The position numbers were made by a program, and so were the translations under genes. From assembly GCA_964566025.1 (NCBI GenBank), contig CAZMHF010000031.1, positions 1 through 20,993 of the forward strand: a stretch of DNA of 20,993 nt, given 5' to 3'. Positions within the stretch are counted from its first letter, which is position 1, and the number at the start of each line of letters is the position of its first letter. The notes below the pieces were generated by a model. That model had not been told where the DNA came from. It searched no databases and saw only the letters and a list, made by a program, of their open reading frames with translations. Below, one piece after another: positions 7,557 to 15,882 of the stretch. The DNA comes from RGIG8306 sp964566025 (lineage in GTDB: Bacteria > Bacillota > Clostridia > Lachnospirales > Lachnospiraceae).

Positions 7557-9614
7557 CTACAATACGCCACGATAATACAAACCTCTTGTATATTTTTTAT
7601 CTTCCTCTTTTTTTCGTTCTTTATATTGTCGGATAACGTGCATGATTTCTTTTTCATTTTCCTCATAAAATTTCAAAACCATATAATCAACTATAAATTC
7701 ATCCATTTTATCTGCCAAATAAAGCGTTTCGCTATTTAGGACTTCAACATAGTCCCTTCCTTCTTTACAAGCAATGGCAAAACAGCGATTTGTATCATCC
7801 GTAATCTTTCTATTGATTGTTTCACATTTCTTATGTTTACAAACACCTTTTGAGGAAATCGGACAGTTTTTAGTCATCATAAGTGGCAACTTACCATAGG
7901 CCATAATTCCCTTTGGAATGTCACTATTAAGATGATTGATTTGTCCTTTTTTCAATTCGATTGATACGGTAATCGCTTTCATTTTGAGCATCGTCATCCC
8001 TTTGATCGCTAATGAATTGGTTATATTTAGTGTTGCATCGCCATAGCAATCCATTCCCATTTTTTCTGCCATTAGGATATGTGCCACATTGCTTGCCATC
8101 ACCTTTGTATAACCCGCCTCTTTTGCCTTTTCTAAATTATGCAAATGACTCGATTCACAGTCCATCCATCTTGGAAGAGATAATATGATTTTATCCTTGT
8201 CATATGGCAAACACATTTCGTAGTCTTGCACTGGAATAATCACCTTTTCAACTTCTTGTAAAATGCGCTCGCTCACATATTTTGCAGAAGCAAAATCGCA
8301 CCATATTTCTTTTTCTCTTTCTTCTCTTTTGGCAATGCTTTCGTTAGCACAATCGACAAAAGAAATATTTTTTGTATATTTCGAAATTCGAAGCTCATCC
8401 AATGCACAAATCGCTTGTCTCCTTAAATCGTTCATTGTACTTACGGGAATCCACAAGCCATTGTCTATTGTCGCTTCCAATCCACCGAATTCATAAATGG
8501 TATCACCCAATTTCCGCAATTGTTTTTCTAATTTTTCGCGAGAAACTTCCCCACTTGTGGCCTCTACTGGTTGATCCGCTTTAACGATCACATAATTCCC
8601 ATCGCCATCCATTGCCTTCATTTCAATTGGCATACCTTTTTTTATAGCTATTTCAAAGTCAATAGTCGTCACTTTTCGCTCTTTGTGATAAGAATTTCTT
8701 ATCGTTGCAAACACATCTTTCGCCGAAGTAACATCCTCTTTTTGTCGCACACCAAACATATTCGTCAATTGATTTGTATAATAACCATCCGTAAATCCAC
8801 TTCTTGAAAACACAGCACGCAAACTTTTTTGATCGTATTGATTTTTTGTCATTTTATCGTAGCAAGCTTGTACGGCTTGTGCAACATACTCTGGACGCTT
8901 CATGCGCCCCTCTATCTTAAATGAATACACCCCTTTTTTTCTCAATTCGTCCAAATAATCAACATGGCTCATATCCTTTAATGATAATGCATATTCACAC
9001 GTTGATGTATTTCGAAATGGCAAACGACATGGTTGTGCGCATCGTCCACGATTAGCACTTCGCGATCCAATCATTGCCGACATATAACATTGTCCCGAAA
9101 CACTCATGCACAATGCTCCATGCACAAATGCTTCTAGTTCAATATCCGTACCATTCATTTCCCCCATTCTATCACCCGATAACTCGCGCGCAACAACAAC
9201 ACGCGAAAATCCCATATTCCTCGCAAATTCAATCCCTGATTCGCTGTGAATGGTCATTTGAGTAGAAGCATGCAATTCCATTTCGGGACAACACGTTTTT
9301 ACTAAGATTGCCACTGCCATATCTTGCGAAATAATACCATCTACCCCTAATACACATGCTGTCTTTATTTCTTCCTTTAGCTTTTCTATTTCCAAATCAA
9401 ATACCACGGTATTGATTGCTTGGTACACTTTAATTTTGCGCTTATGACATTGACGAATACCTTCTTTCATTTCATTGAATTCAAAATTTTCGGCACTATG
9501 ACGCGCCGAAAATTCCTTTGATCCAATATATACGGCATCGCAACCGCTTCTCATCGCTGCCACAAGCGATTCATACGAACCACAGGGCGCTAATATTTCA
9601 AAATCTTTTTTCAT
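7557..9614 (-). CDS. U32 family protein, RlhA-like
   Basis: Member of peptidase family U32, 685 residues. The N-terminal domain begins ILAPCGSYESLVAAMRSGCDAVYIG and carries the U32 signature EAFVHGALCMSVSGQCYMS. Cys169, Cys176, Cys192 and Cys196 are the cysteines expected to hold an iron-sulphur cluster, as in the UbiU/UbiV branch. A second part of about 370 residues includes a region like the DUF3656 domain found in RlhA. The C-terminus has another cluster, CPISSKGVCKHKKC. Characterised relatives hydroxylate RNA (TrhP on tRNA, RlhA on 23S rRNA) rather than cleave protein, so an RNA-modification role is inferred. The ATG at 9614 (MKKDFEILAPCG) is chosen over 9641, as it lies 4 bases after the preceding stop; its ribosome binding site is weak. 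Third gene of the lipoprotein operon. Confidence 0.88.
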   Translation of the reverse strand: MKKDFEILAPCGSYESLVAAMRSGCDAVYIGSKEFSARHSAENFEFNEMKEGIRQCHKRKIKVYQAINTVVFDLEIEKLKEEIKTACVLGVDGIISQDMAVAILVKTCCPEMELHASTQMTIHSESGIEFARNMGFSRVVVARELSGDRMGEMNGTDIELEAFVHGALCMSVSGQCYMSAMIGSRSANRGRCAQPCRLPFRNTSTCEYALSLKDMSHVDYLDELRKKGVYSFKIEGRMKRPEYVAQAVQACYDKMTKNQYDQKSLRAVFSRSGFTDGYYTNQLTNMFGVRQKEDVTSAKDVFATIRNSYHKERKVTTIDFEIAIKKGMPIEMKAMDGDGNYVIVKADQPVEATSGEVSREKLEKQLRKLGDTIYEFGGLEATIDNGLWIPVSTMNDLRRQAICALDELRISKYTKNISFVDCANESIAKREEREKEIWCDFASAKYVSERILQEVEKVIIPVQDYEMCLPYDKDKIILSLPRWMDCESSHLHNLEKAKEAGYTKVMASNVAHILMAEKMGMDCYGDATLNITNSLAIKGMTMLKMKAITVSIELKKGQINHLNSDIPKGIMAYGKLPLMMTKNCPISSKGVCKHKKCETINRKITDDTNRCFAIACKEGRDYVEVLNSETLYLADKMDEFIVDYMVLKFYEENEKEIMHVIRQYKERKKEEDKKYTRGLYYRGVL

Positions 9615-9618
9615 AGTA

Positions 9619-10689
9619 TTATTCTTTATCACCTTCTGCATTTATTTTATCTAAAGCATCCATGATTTCTCCGAAATAAAAATCGTCCATTTCCCACAAG
9701 CTTCCTAGCGCTTGGATTGTTTTATCCTCAAATAACGTTATTGACACCCTCTTATTTTCAGGATATGACAACACCAAATCCGCTATTCTTTTCGCTTCTT
9801 TTTGCTCTTTTGGAGACTTTTTTTCTTCCTCATCTATAGCTTGAATCGTATCATCTGCTACAACCTGTCTTTCCTCCCACTCAAGCATTCCCTCTTTTAT
9901 GTATTCTCCATAAATTAATGCTCGCTCAATTTGATAAATGATTTCTGGATCCTGAATTTCTTTTTGTGTAGTACCACGATAAGATACATGTTTAATCATG
10001 CCCTCTCGTTTTCCAACCTCATCACTAATACTTTGATTTATTTTTTTCTTTTCTTTGCGCAATTCGTAATTTGCATTTTCCATTTCAGTACGAACAATAT
10101 GTTTCGAAACGTTCACCTTCAAAAACCACGTGCAAGCAAAAGCCACCGCAAACAATATTTCAAGACCTAAGTATATATAAAATGGATATGTTGGCAAATC
10201 CTTTTCCTCTAATAAAATTATATATTCTTTATCAATTTTCTCAGGAATTCGCTGATTTTCAAGAATTCTTTCTAAATCCATTTCATTATATTCCTTGATT
10301 TTATGAAGCCGACCGCCCATTGTATACTGTTTTTTGGTAAATGTATTGGCCTCTTCTTTTGTTGCTTCAATCGCACACAAATAGTAAATTGGACTCTTAT
10401 TTTTCCCTACACGATATACAAAAAATTGATAGTCTTTTCCCGCATATGTGTAGCCACCAATTTTCTCTGCATATTTTCCACTTGCATTCGTAATATGCAA
10501 ATTGTCCTCTACGAAATAAGGCACTGCTCTTCGCACAGGATTATGCCCATAACGTATATACTTATTGGCATAGGTGCCCTGAAAAAGTACTACCACTAAT
10601 AATGCGGCACCAAACACGATTCTCAATAGAACATTCGTTTGTTTTCGCTTTTTCTCATAGCGCTCACCTGCTTCTTCAATTCGGTTCAT
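9619..10689 (-). CDS. Hypothetical membrane protein with two transmembrane helices
   Basis: No family recognised; 356 residues. A basic N-terminus (RYEKKRKQ) is followed by a hydrophobic helix at about residues 21-38, then about 130 polar residues likely outside the cell. A second helix lies near 168-190 (PFYIYLGLEILFAVAFACTWFL), and a charged C-terminal half of about 165 residues likely sits in the cytoplasm, with a Lys/Glu-rich helix right after the membrane. GGAG precedes the ATG at 10689. It lies 2 bases after the lipoprotein stop codon and its own end is 4 bases before the U32 start, so the three are one operon. A complex of this protein with the lipoprotein is a plausible but untested guess. 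Confidence 0.72.
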   Translation of the reverse strand: MNRIEEAGERYEKKRKQTNVLLRIVFGAALLVVVLFQGTYANKYIRYGHNPVRRAVPYFVEDNLHITNASGKYAEKIGGYTYAGKDYQFFVYRVGKNKSPIYYLCAIEATKEEANTFTKKQYTMGGRLHKIKEYNEMDLERILENQRIPEKIDKEYIILLEEKDLPTYPFYIYLGLEILFAVAFACTWFLKVNVSKHIVRTEMENANYELRKEKKKINQSISDEVGKREGMIKHVSYRGTTQKEIQDPEIIYQIERALIYGEYIKEGMLEWEERQVVADDTIQAIDEEEKKSPKEQKEAKRIADLVLSYPENKRVSITLFEDKTIQALGSLWEMDDFYFGEIMDALDKINAEGDKE

Positions 10690-10691
10690 TT

Positions 10692-11585
10692 CTATTCTCC
10701 CATCACATATGAGTATTTGTCATAATCTGCCATATCTTCTTTCAATAGAGAATCCCCTTGATAAACAACGTTAATCTCCATATCATACATATCAGCAATC
10801 AGCAAAAATGGTATCCACACTACCCCATCCTCAATAAATGGCGCATCACATTGCATAGTTCCCTGCGCAAATAGATAATGATAGGAATCATATAATTGCT
10901 CAAAACGTTTACTTTCTAATGTCAGTTTTACCATCAACACCTCTGTTGCATATGAAAACAAATAGATTTCTTTTAGCGTTTCATCATACTCATACGTGAA
11001 CATGCGACAATTTGCATCATACGGATGACACTCTTCTGTAAATATTTTCACATCTACATATAGTGTATCTGCTTTCCCTGCAATACGATGTGGCACCTTT
11101 TCTAGCAAATCACTTCCGTTCAAAAGAAATTCATCCAATACGACTTCAAACTCATTTTTTCTAGTCGTTTCTTCCTCGGTTGGAATCTCTGGTTCGTAAG
11201 TCTCTTTCTCTTCTTCCTGCAACTCCTTACTTATCACAATCTTTTTGGCGTATTTCCCTCCAACACATGCTGGTACACCATGCGAAGTCTTATTAATATA
11301 GCCCGTTTTTTCATTTGCCAATTTTATATACTTTTCTACATCATCTTTTGTTAATTCTTTCATCTTTTCTGGATCAAATGGTACTTCCGTACTTTCGTGC
11401 GCTACTGTTTCACCTTCTAACTCTGTTTCCTTTGATTCCGTCTTATTTTGAGAAGATGAATTTTGTGCTGCAGATGTATCGCCCTTTTCATCTACCTTTT
11501 TGTCTTTTGCACATCCAACTGCGCTTATTGTCATCATAATCACCAATATGACACATATAACTCTTTTACTTTTTAAATTCCCCAT
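10692..11585 (-). CDS. Hypothetical lipoprotein
   Basis: Predicted secreted lipoprotein of 297 residues. The signal peptide runs from MGNLKSKRVICVILVIMM to a lipobox SAVGC near residues 21-25, so the mature protein would be anchored by the acylated Cys. A Ser/Thr/Glu/Lys-rich linker of about 45 residues follows, then a folded domain rich in Tyr and aromatic residues with no family I recognise. The domain has few cysteines (PACVGG, EECHPYDANC, TMQCDAP), which could form disulphides. AAAGGGG lies 5 bases before the ATG at 11585; the open frame extends to 11609 but this start gives a clean signal peptide. First gene of its operon, with a good promoter just upstream. Confidence 0.78.
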   Translation of the reverse strand: MGNLKSKRVICVILVIMMTISAVGCAKDKKVDEKGDTSAAQNSSSQNKTESKETELEGETVAHESTEVPFDPEKMKELTKDDVEKYIKLANEKTGYINKTSHGVPACVGGKYAKKIVISKELQEEEKETYEPEIPTEEETTRKNEFEVVLDEFLLNGSDLLEKVPHRIAGKADTLYVDVKIFTEECHPYDANCRMFTYEYDETLKEIYLFSYATEVLMVKLTLESKRFEQLYDSYHYLFAQGTMQCDAPFIEDGVVWIPFLLIADMYDMEINVVYQGDSLLKEDMADYDKYSYVMGE

Positions 11586-11619
11586 AAATTCCCCTTTCAC
11601 TCTCTTCAAGAATACCTTT

Positions 11620-11649
11620 ACTTTAACGCACTTTTGATATTGTTGTCAA
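11620..11649 (-). promoter_or_regulatory. Promoter of the lipoprotein-U32 operon
   Basis: The minus strand has TTGACA (11644-11649), an 18-base spacer and TAAAGT (11620-11625). The -35 box is perfect and the -10 box is moderate. It lies between the tRNA terminator and the lipoprotein ribosome binding site. Confidence 0.65.
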
Positions 11650-11650
11650 G

Positions 11651-11686
11651 CAAAAACAAGCCTTATCACTTAACGTGATAGGCTTG
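11651..11686 (-). terminator. Intrinsic terminator of the tRNA-Lys gene
   Basis: On the minus strand, AAGCC-TATCAC pairs with GTGATA-GGCTT across a short loop with one bulged base, followed by GTTTTTG. It starts 14 bases after the tRNA 3' end. Confidence 0.8.
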
Positions 11687-11699
11687 CTTTCGTTATACA

Positions 11700-11772
11700 T
11701 ACGCGATTGGGGGCTCGAACCCCAGACACCCTGATTAAGAGTCAGGTGCTCTACCAACTGAGCTAATCGCGC
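11700..11772 (-). tRNA. tRNA-Lys (anticodon CTT)
   Basis: A 73-base cloverleaf. The acceptor arm is GCGCGAT with ATCGCGT (a G-T wobble at the first pair). The D arm is GCTC-AGTTGGTA-GAGC. The anticodon stem CCTGA/TCAGG holds the loop CTCTTAA, giving anticodon CTT. The T arm is TGGGG-TTCGAGC-CCCCA. CCA is not encoded. The promoter and terminator are both visible, so it is a single-gene unit. Accessory DNA begins about 110 bases upstream of it. Confidence 0.96.
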
Positions 11773-11787
11773 TCAAACAACGTTGCT

Positions 11788-11816
11788 ATTATAAAACACG
11801 CACATAAATAATGCAA
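11788..11816 (-). promoter_or_regulatory. Promoter of tRNA-Lys
   Basis: The minus strand has TTGCAT (11811-11816), a 17-base spacer and a perfect TATAAT (11788-11793), 15 bases before the tRNA 5' end. Confidence 0.8.
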
Positions 11817-11882
11817 GCACTTTTTGAAAGAATTTTTGAATACTTATGATTGAGATTTGATACATCAATGTTTTTAACCTCC

Positions 11883-12028
11883 CAAGGAAGTCCCCCGCCT
11901 CTTAGGCGGTGGGTGGAACTTCCTTGTTTCAGTGGGAGTTCAAGCTCCCACTGAAATAGCAGCGAAGCTGCTGGGAGAGGTTACCAGCGCATTGTTGCAC
12001 AATGCGAGAAAGTAGCGAAGCGGCTTTC
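11883..12028 (-). other. Array of five back-to-back hairpins, possible IS200/IS605 right end or guide-RNA scaffold
   Basis: Five stems follow each other almost without spacing. They are 12008-12028 (9 bp, one mismatch, GAA loop), 11988-12006 (8 bp, TGC loop), 11958-11972 (AGCAGC-GAA-GCTGCT), 11927-11956 (12 perfect pairs, 6-base loop) and 11883-11926 (outer 9 bp CAAGGAAGT/ACTTCCTTG with an inner CCGCC/GGCGG stem). The first and third share the motif GC-x-GCTTCGCT-x-CT on the minus strand, suggesting an internal duplication. Subterminal GC-rich hairpins of the last kind are usual at right ends of IS200/IS605 elements, where they also form the scaffold of the TnpB guide RNA. The family assignment is inference: no tnpA or tnpB is present. 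The array overlaps the last third of the 121-codon ORF, so that part is probably not coding. Confidence 0.55.
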
Positions 12029-12294
12029 GAGTATCCGAATTGACTTTCGTAAGAGAATGGCAACCCGGAGTAAGTTTTGAATTTCACACCAGCATAAGCC
12101 AAAACCACTCCCCAAAAGTTTTCTTCTGTCGGATCAGCCTTCCACCGCTTCATCGCTCTATATCTCCGCTGCCGCTCTGCTCCGACACTGATCTTTCCTT
12201 TTTCTGCTGTGCTTGGGAAGTACACACCTTTCCGATATGGCAGGTACGAGGTGACGGAGGCTTTGGAAAGTTTCAATTTCATTAGCAAAATCAT
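11929..12294 (-). CDS. Hypothetical ORF in the GC-richer patch, probably a remnant
   Basis: Open frame of 121 codons with no family that I can name. The first 80 or so residues look like real protein, basic and aromatic (YLPYRKGVYFPS, RQRRYRAMKRWK, ENFWGVVLAYAGVKFKTYSG). The last 38 codons are made of the hairpin array, so the original 3' end is probably lost. No ribosome binding site is visible before the ATG at 12294 or the in-frame ATG at 12282. Base composition is clearly more GC-rich than the flanking genes, which fits transferred DNA. It may be a passenger or relic of the same element as the hairpins. No transposase motif is seen. Bases 12295-12337 hold nothing I recognise. Confidence 0.35.
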   Translation of the reverse strand: MILLMKLKLSKASVTSYLPYRKGVYFPSTAEKGKISVGAERQRRYRAMKRWKADPTEENFWGVVLAYAGVKFKTYSGLPFSYESQFGYSKAASLLSRIVQQCAGNLSQQLRCYFSGSLNSH

Positions 12295-12337
12295 TCAAAA
12301 GAAATTATTCTACTTTACTTGCCCAATCCAAGTTTTA

Positions 12338-13287
12338 TCACTCAATCATTGTAATAAGTTTATCTACACTCAGTCGGTGCGAAACTGGCACTCTGTATTC
12401 ATCCTTCAGAATTCCAATCCCAAGCATCAAAACAATTTGTTCATCACTCGGAATATTAAATTCTTTTTGCAGTTTCTTCCATTTTTTGCACAGCAAAATC
12501 GGCCTCTGAATAATACAAGCCCCTATTCCTTCCGTTTGTAATGTAATAGAAAGATAGCCTGCAAAAATACTCGCACTTATTGCGTATTGAAACTGTTCAT
12601 CATCTCTGTATTCACTGACTTTTCCGGTAATAATTATAAATTTATCTACCTTTTCAGCAAATCCACCAACACCTGCCACCCAATCATTAAGAGCGTTCTT
12701 TTTTTCTCCCGATATTACATAAGTGCGAACGCCTTGTCGATTACAAGCGGTGGGACATCTGTAAGCCAATTCTATTGCTTTTTTAGTGCCTCTAATGACA
12801 CTTCACCGGCTTTAAAGTCTCTAATACTATGTCTATCCTGAATAGCTTTCTCAACTGTTATATGTTTTGAAGTATCTTTTTTTACCAAAAGCGTACCACC
12901 ATATTTTATACCATCATCATGGTCATGTTGTTGCTTTAAGTTTTCATATCTACGTTGGATTTCAAGAATACGATTATCACTGCTATCACTCTTATGAAAT
13001 TCCAGATACTCCTTCACAGCATCTAATGCCATATATACAACTTCTTCTTCGTAAAAATCACATTTAACATAGGAATCAAGCAATTCAAACATGTCCATTA
13101 TCTTCTTGTAGCCAAAAAATTTTCTTGGTTTTTCCAGCGACAATCCTTTTTCGATAGAATGAACATTTCTAATTATTTCTCCCATCATTTTTCCCGGTAA
13201 TGCATTTTCTTTCTTTTCCTCAGAGAAATAGAAATTAATATGCCTTATGGCATTTCTATAAATATTCAATTTAGTAAATATGTCCAT
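12338..13287 (-). pseudogene. Nitroreductase-like protein, split by a frameshift
   Basis: Two consecutive frames together form one nitroreductase-fold protein of the kind found in polysaccharide clusters. The first half (start at 13287 after AAAGGAG, stop TAG at about 12772) has a helical N-terminal domain of about 145 residues and reaches the nitroreductase start DRHSIRDFKAGEVSLEALKK. The second half continues in the -1 frame with LAYRCPTACNRQG, then AISASIFAGYLSITLQTEGIGACIIQRP and IVLMLGIG, the flavin-binding parts. The break is at a run of six A (12779-12784). One more A, or a -1 ribosomal slip at A-AAA-AAG, restores 316 residues. In this family FMN binds at a dimer interface; the substrate here is unknown. 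It starts right after the pyruvyl transferase stop, so it is the last cluster gene. Decay, programmed frameshift and sequencing error all fit. Confidence 0.8.
12778..12784 (-). other. A-AAA-AAG slippery heptamer in the nitroreductase-like gene
   Basis: In the zero frame the codons read CTA AAA AAG CAA TAG, so the heptamer sits exactly in phase for -1 slippage and a stop follows one codon later. The -1 frame continues as GCA ATA GAA TTG GCT TAC into the rest of the nitroreductase domain. GAGG lies 4 bases upstream, closer than the spacing known to stimulate -1 shifts. Confidence 0.6.
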
Positions 13288-13291
13288 CATT

Positions 13292-14332
13292 TTACTCCTT
13301 TAAGGCTTTATTTAAAAACTCTTTCGATTCATTTCTATAATTATCCAAGATTTTTTCAACTTCAAAATAACGAATTTCCTCGTTAATCTTCTCATACATA
13401 TTGGTATCTGTATTTCTTTGTTCCAGTTTGAATTTTTTTAGCAATTCAAGTATTTTCTTTTTCCCGGTAGCAGCTACAATAAATTGCTTACGAAATATTA
13501 TAGAAAAAATCGTTCCATGAAAGGTGTTTGTTATTACATAATTCGCCTTTGAATAATAAGAAACAAACAGAAAAGGATCAAACTCTAATTTTGTATCGGC
13601 ATCACGTAAACTTTCGCCAAAAGAGACTATCTTTAAATTTTTACTCCTTGCGATTTCTTGTATTTGTCGCATAACTGAATTGGGAATTATTCCAAACCAA
13701 TACACTAAAAGAAACTGTTGATGCACCTTTTGCGTAATAAAATTCTCATAAAAAAATTTATCCATTAGAAGAGTTGGATCACAAACTACATCAATTTCAT
13801 TTTTTGTATATTTCTTCAGTGTTTCATATGAATAATCATCTCTAACACTGATTCCGCTAAATGTATCCAAACAATTTAAAAACTCTTTTTCTTCTTCAAA
13901 CACATTTTCCATTGTATTTGCAATCGATGGAGCATATGAAATTTTTTTCACACCTTTAGGTGCCGTGTTTCCCCAGTAAATATTTCTCTTTCGATAGAAA
14001 TAAGAATTACTTAATTCCCATATAGTATCACTTCCGTAAATGACATAGTCCACATCCGATTCAATATCTTCTCGTACTGAAAAGTTTTGAATTGCCTTTT
14101 CAAATGATCTGTAAGTTCTTATATATCTCCTGACTCGACCAATTCTCCCTTTAACTATTGCTTTAACGCTAAATTCTAATGTTTTCCTTATATCATGTGA
14201 TGTTCCGATACAGCTTCGCTTTAAATAAGTCACATTATGACCCATCATTTCAATATATTTTCCCAATGCATAGGCTTGCCAAAAACTCCCGCAGTTTTCG
14301 CTATTATATACGGTCACTATACAAACATTCAA
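13292..14332 (-). CDS. Polysaccharide pyruvyl transferase family protein
   Basis: Predicted transferase that puts a ketal pyruvyl group from phosphoenolpyruvate on a sugar of the repeat unit (CsaB-like family), 346 residues, cytoplasmic. The N-terminal Rossmann half begins with VCIVTVYNSENCGSFWQAYALG. The middle has DYVIYGSDTIWE and ISYAPSIANT, then FSGISVRDDYS and VVCDPTLLMD. The C-terminal half has YVITNTFHGTIFSIIF, the conserved Thr-x-x-x-His-Gly segment. The start is a TTG at 14332 with GGAG upstream; a nearby ATG is in the wrong frame. It lies 5 bases after the flippase stop codon. Acceptor sugar unknown. Confidence 0.88.
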   Translation of the reverse strand: MNVCIVTVYNSENCGSFWQAYALGKYIEMMGHNVTYLKRSCIGTSHDIRKTLEFSVKAIVKGRIGRVRRYIRTYRSFEKAIQNFSVREDIESDVDYVIYGSDTIWELSNSYFYRKRNIYWGNTAPKGVKKISYAPSIANTMENVFEEEKEFLNCLDTFSGISVRDDYSYETLKKYTKNEIDVVCDPTLLMDKFFYENFITQKVHQQFLLVYWFGIIPNSVMRQIQEIARSKNLKIVSFGESLRDADTKLEFDPFLFVSYYSKANYVITNTFHGTIFSIIFRKQFIVAATGKKKILELLKKFKLEQRNTDTNMYEKINEEIRYFEVEKILDNYRNESKEFLNKALKE

Positions 14333-14337
14333 TTATT

Positions 14338-15843
14338 TCATCTCCTTTTTAAAGCATTTTTAACTTTTTGACTCAACAAAGAAATTTCACTTCTATAAAA
14401 CAGAAATGAAGACGCACCAATAACAAACATTGTAATCATCCCAACTACAACCGCATAAATCAACCAACTCAAATAGCTAGTTACATTCCATACGGGCATA
14501 CATTTAATTATAAAAATAACTATAACTGCTTCAATAATATTAATTAAAACATTCTTACCCGCAATCCATATTTTACGCCGCAAAATATGGGTTGATGAAT
14601 ATATTGCATATTGAGTCGTTCTATAAACTAGCGCGCAAAATGTTCCAATAGTAACACCAATCAACCCCCATTTTATAGCAAGAATAACCGAAATAACAAT
14701 ATTTAAAACGCACTCAACAATTGCACCATTTCTCGTTTGCTTAAAATGGCCAGCAGCCTCAACTAACATTTGATACGGTAGTCTCACGCAAAACAGATAT
14801 TGATTTAAACACATCAATACACCGAACCAAATTCTACTATACGATATGTCGTCTATTCCTTTTGTATATACCATTACAAAAGGTTCTATCAAAAGTGCTC
14901 CGCAAAGGAAAACAAAGCCTGCTGACGAAAACACTATAAATTCCATTAATTTAACATTTGTTCTAAGTAGATCTTCCTCTTTTTTTGCAATCATATTACC
15001 GAAAGCAGCATCAATTCCGTTTGTCAATGTCTCTTCTATTCTTCTTAAACCATTTGCAACCATATAATAAACAGTATAAACAGAAACTTCTCTAATGTTT
15101 GCGAACATCGTCAGAACTATGACATCGGTATTATTATTTACAAATGCAGCAACCTGCTGAGCAAAAGCATCCCATCTCTGTGAAATTGCTGTATTATTAA
15201 CAGCTACATTTTTATTTATATTGTATTTTTTTCTCACATAAAGATTAAGAATGATTGGATTAATAATGAAAACAATCGCACTACCCAGCTTAACAACGTG
15301 AATTGTAGCCCCGCTTAAAATCAAAATGGCCGCAATAATAGTATTTAGTATTGTTGTCGCGATTGTTAAGATTGAATATATGTATTGTCGTTGATCTGCT
15401 TGAATTAACATTTGATATGTTATTCCAAAATAGTTTTGAGCAACTGTACTAATTCCTAAAATAATTACAAGTAAAAAAGAAAACCAATAGTCAAACTCAT
15501 CCAAAACCATTAAAGGATAAACTATAGCAAACGCCAGCAATAGAATACTGAAAATTGCGGATACTTTTTTCATGAATTGTTGAGTTGCATTAACAATTCC
15601 ACTAATTTGATTATTATCTCCGTCAGCAAGTGATTTATATAATGCTGCTCTCGTCACACCTCCAACTCCAGCACGTAGTAAAATCACGCAGTTCAAGAAT
15701 TGGGTAATAGATGACGTTATTCCATTATAACTAGAGCCAAATTGACTCAATATTAATCGTGGCAAAACAAAGCCACATATAATTGTAACTAATTGACTTA
15801 GCAATGATGATATTGAATTAATTAGTGCTTTTTTACTTCTCAC
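14338..15843 (-). CDS. Wzx-type polysaccharide flippase
   Basis: Integral membrane protein of 501 residues from the MOP/PST exporter group, which moves lipid-linked repeat units across the membrane. The N-terminus ALINSISSLLSQLVTIICGFVLPRLILSQFGSSYNGI is the family pattern. About twelve to fourteen hydrophobic helices follow, with the conserved central loop ISQRWDAFAQQVAAFVNNNTDVIVLTMF. The start is a GTG at 15843 with GAGG at 8 bases. It follows the ATP-grasp gene by 39 bases. Together with the Wzy-like gene it indicates a Wzx/Wzy-dependent pathway. Confidence 0.9.
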   Translation of the reverse strand: MRSKKALINSISSLLSQLVTIICGFVLPRLILSQFGSSYNGITSSITQFLNCVILLRAGVGGVTRAALYKSLADGDNNQISGIVNATQQFMKKVSAIFSILLLAFAIVYPLMVLDEFDYWFSFLLVIILGISTVAQNYFGITYQMLIQADQRQYIYSILTIATTILNTIIAAILILSGATIHVVKLGSAIVFIINPIILNLYVRKKYNINKNVAVNNTAISQRWDAFAQQVAAFVNNNTDVIVLTMFANIREVSVYTVYYMVANGLRRIEETLTNGIDAAFGNMIAKKEEDLLRTNVKLMEFIVFSSAGFVFLCGALLIEPFVMVYTKGIDDISYSRIWFGVLMCLNQYLFCVRLPYQMLVEAAGHFKQTRNGAIVECVLNIVISVILAIKWGLIGVTIGTFCALVYRTTQYAIYSSTHILRRKIWIAGKNVLINIIEAVIVIFIIKCMPVWNVTSYLSWLIYAVVVGMITMFVIGASSFLFYRSEISLLSQKVKNALKRR

Positions 15844-15882
15844 ATTGGATACCTCACTTTTTTCAATTACACTTGACGTTCT

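Noticed and set aside
12040..12285. Plus-strand open frame opposite the 121-codon ORF
   Set aside because: No ribosome binding site and no recognisable protein features; the minus strand frame looks more protein-like.
11700..12300. Genomic island integrated at the tRNA-Lys gene
   Set aside because: The accessory DNA lies upstream of the tRNA, beyond its promoter, not at the 3' end. No integrase and no duplicated tRNA end were found.
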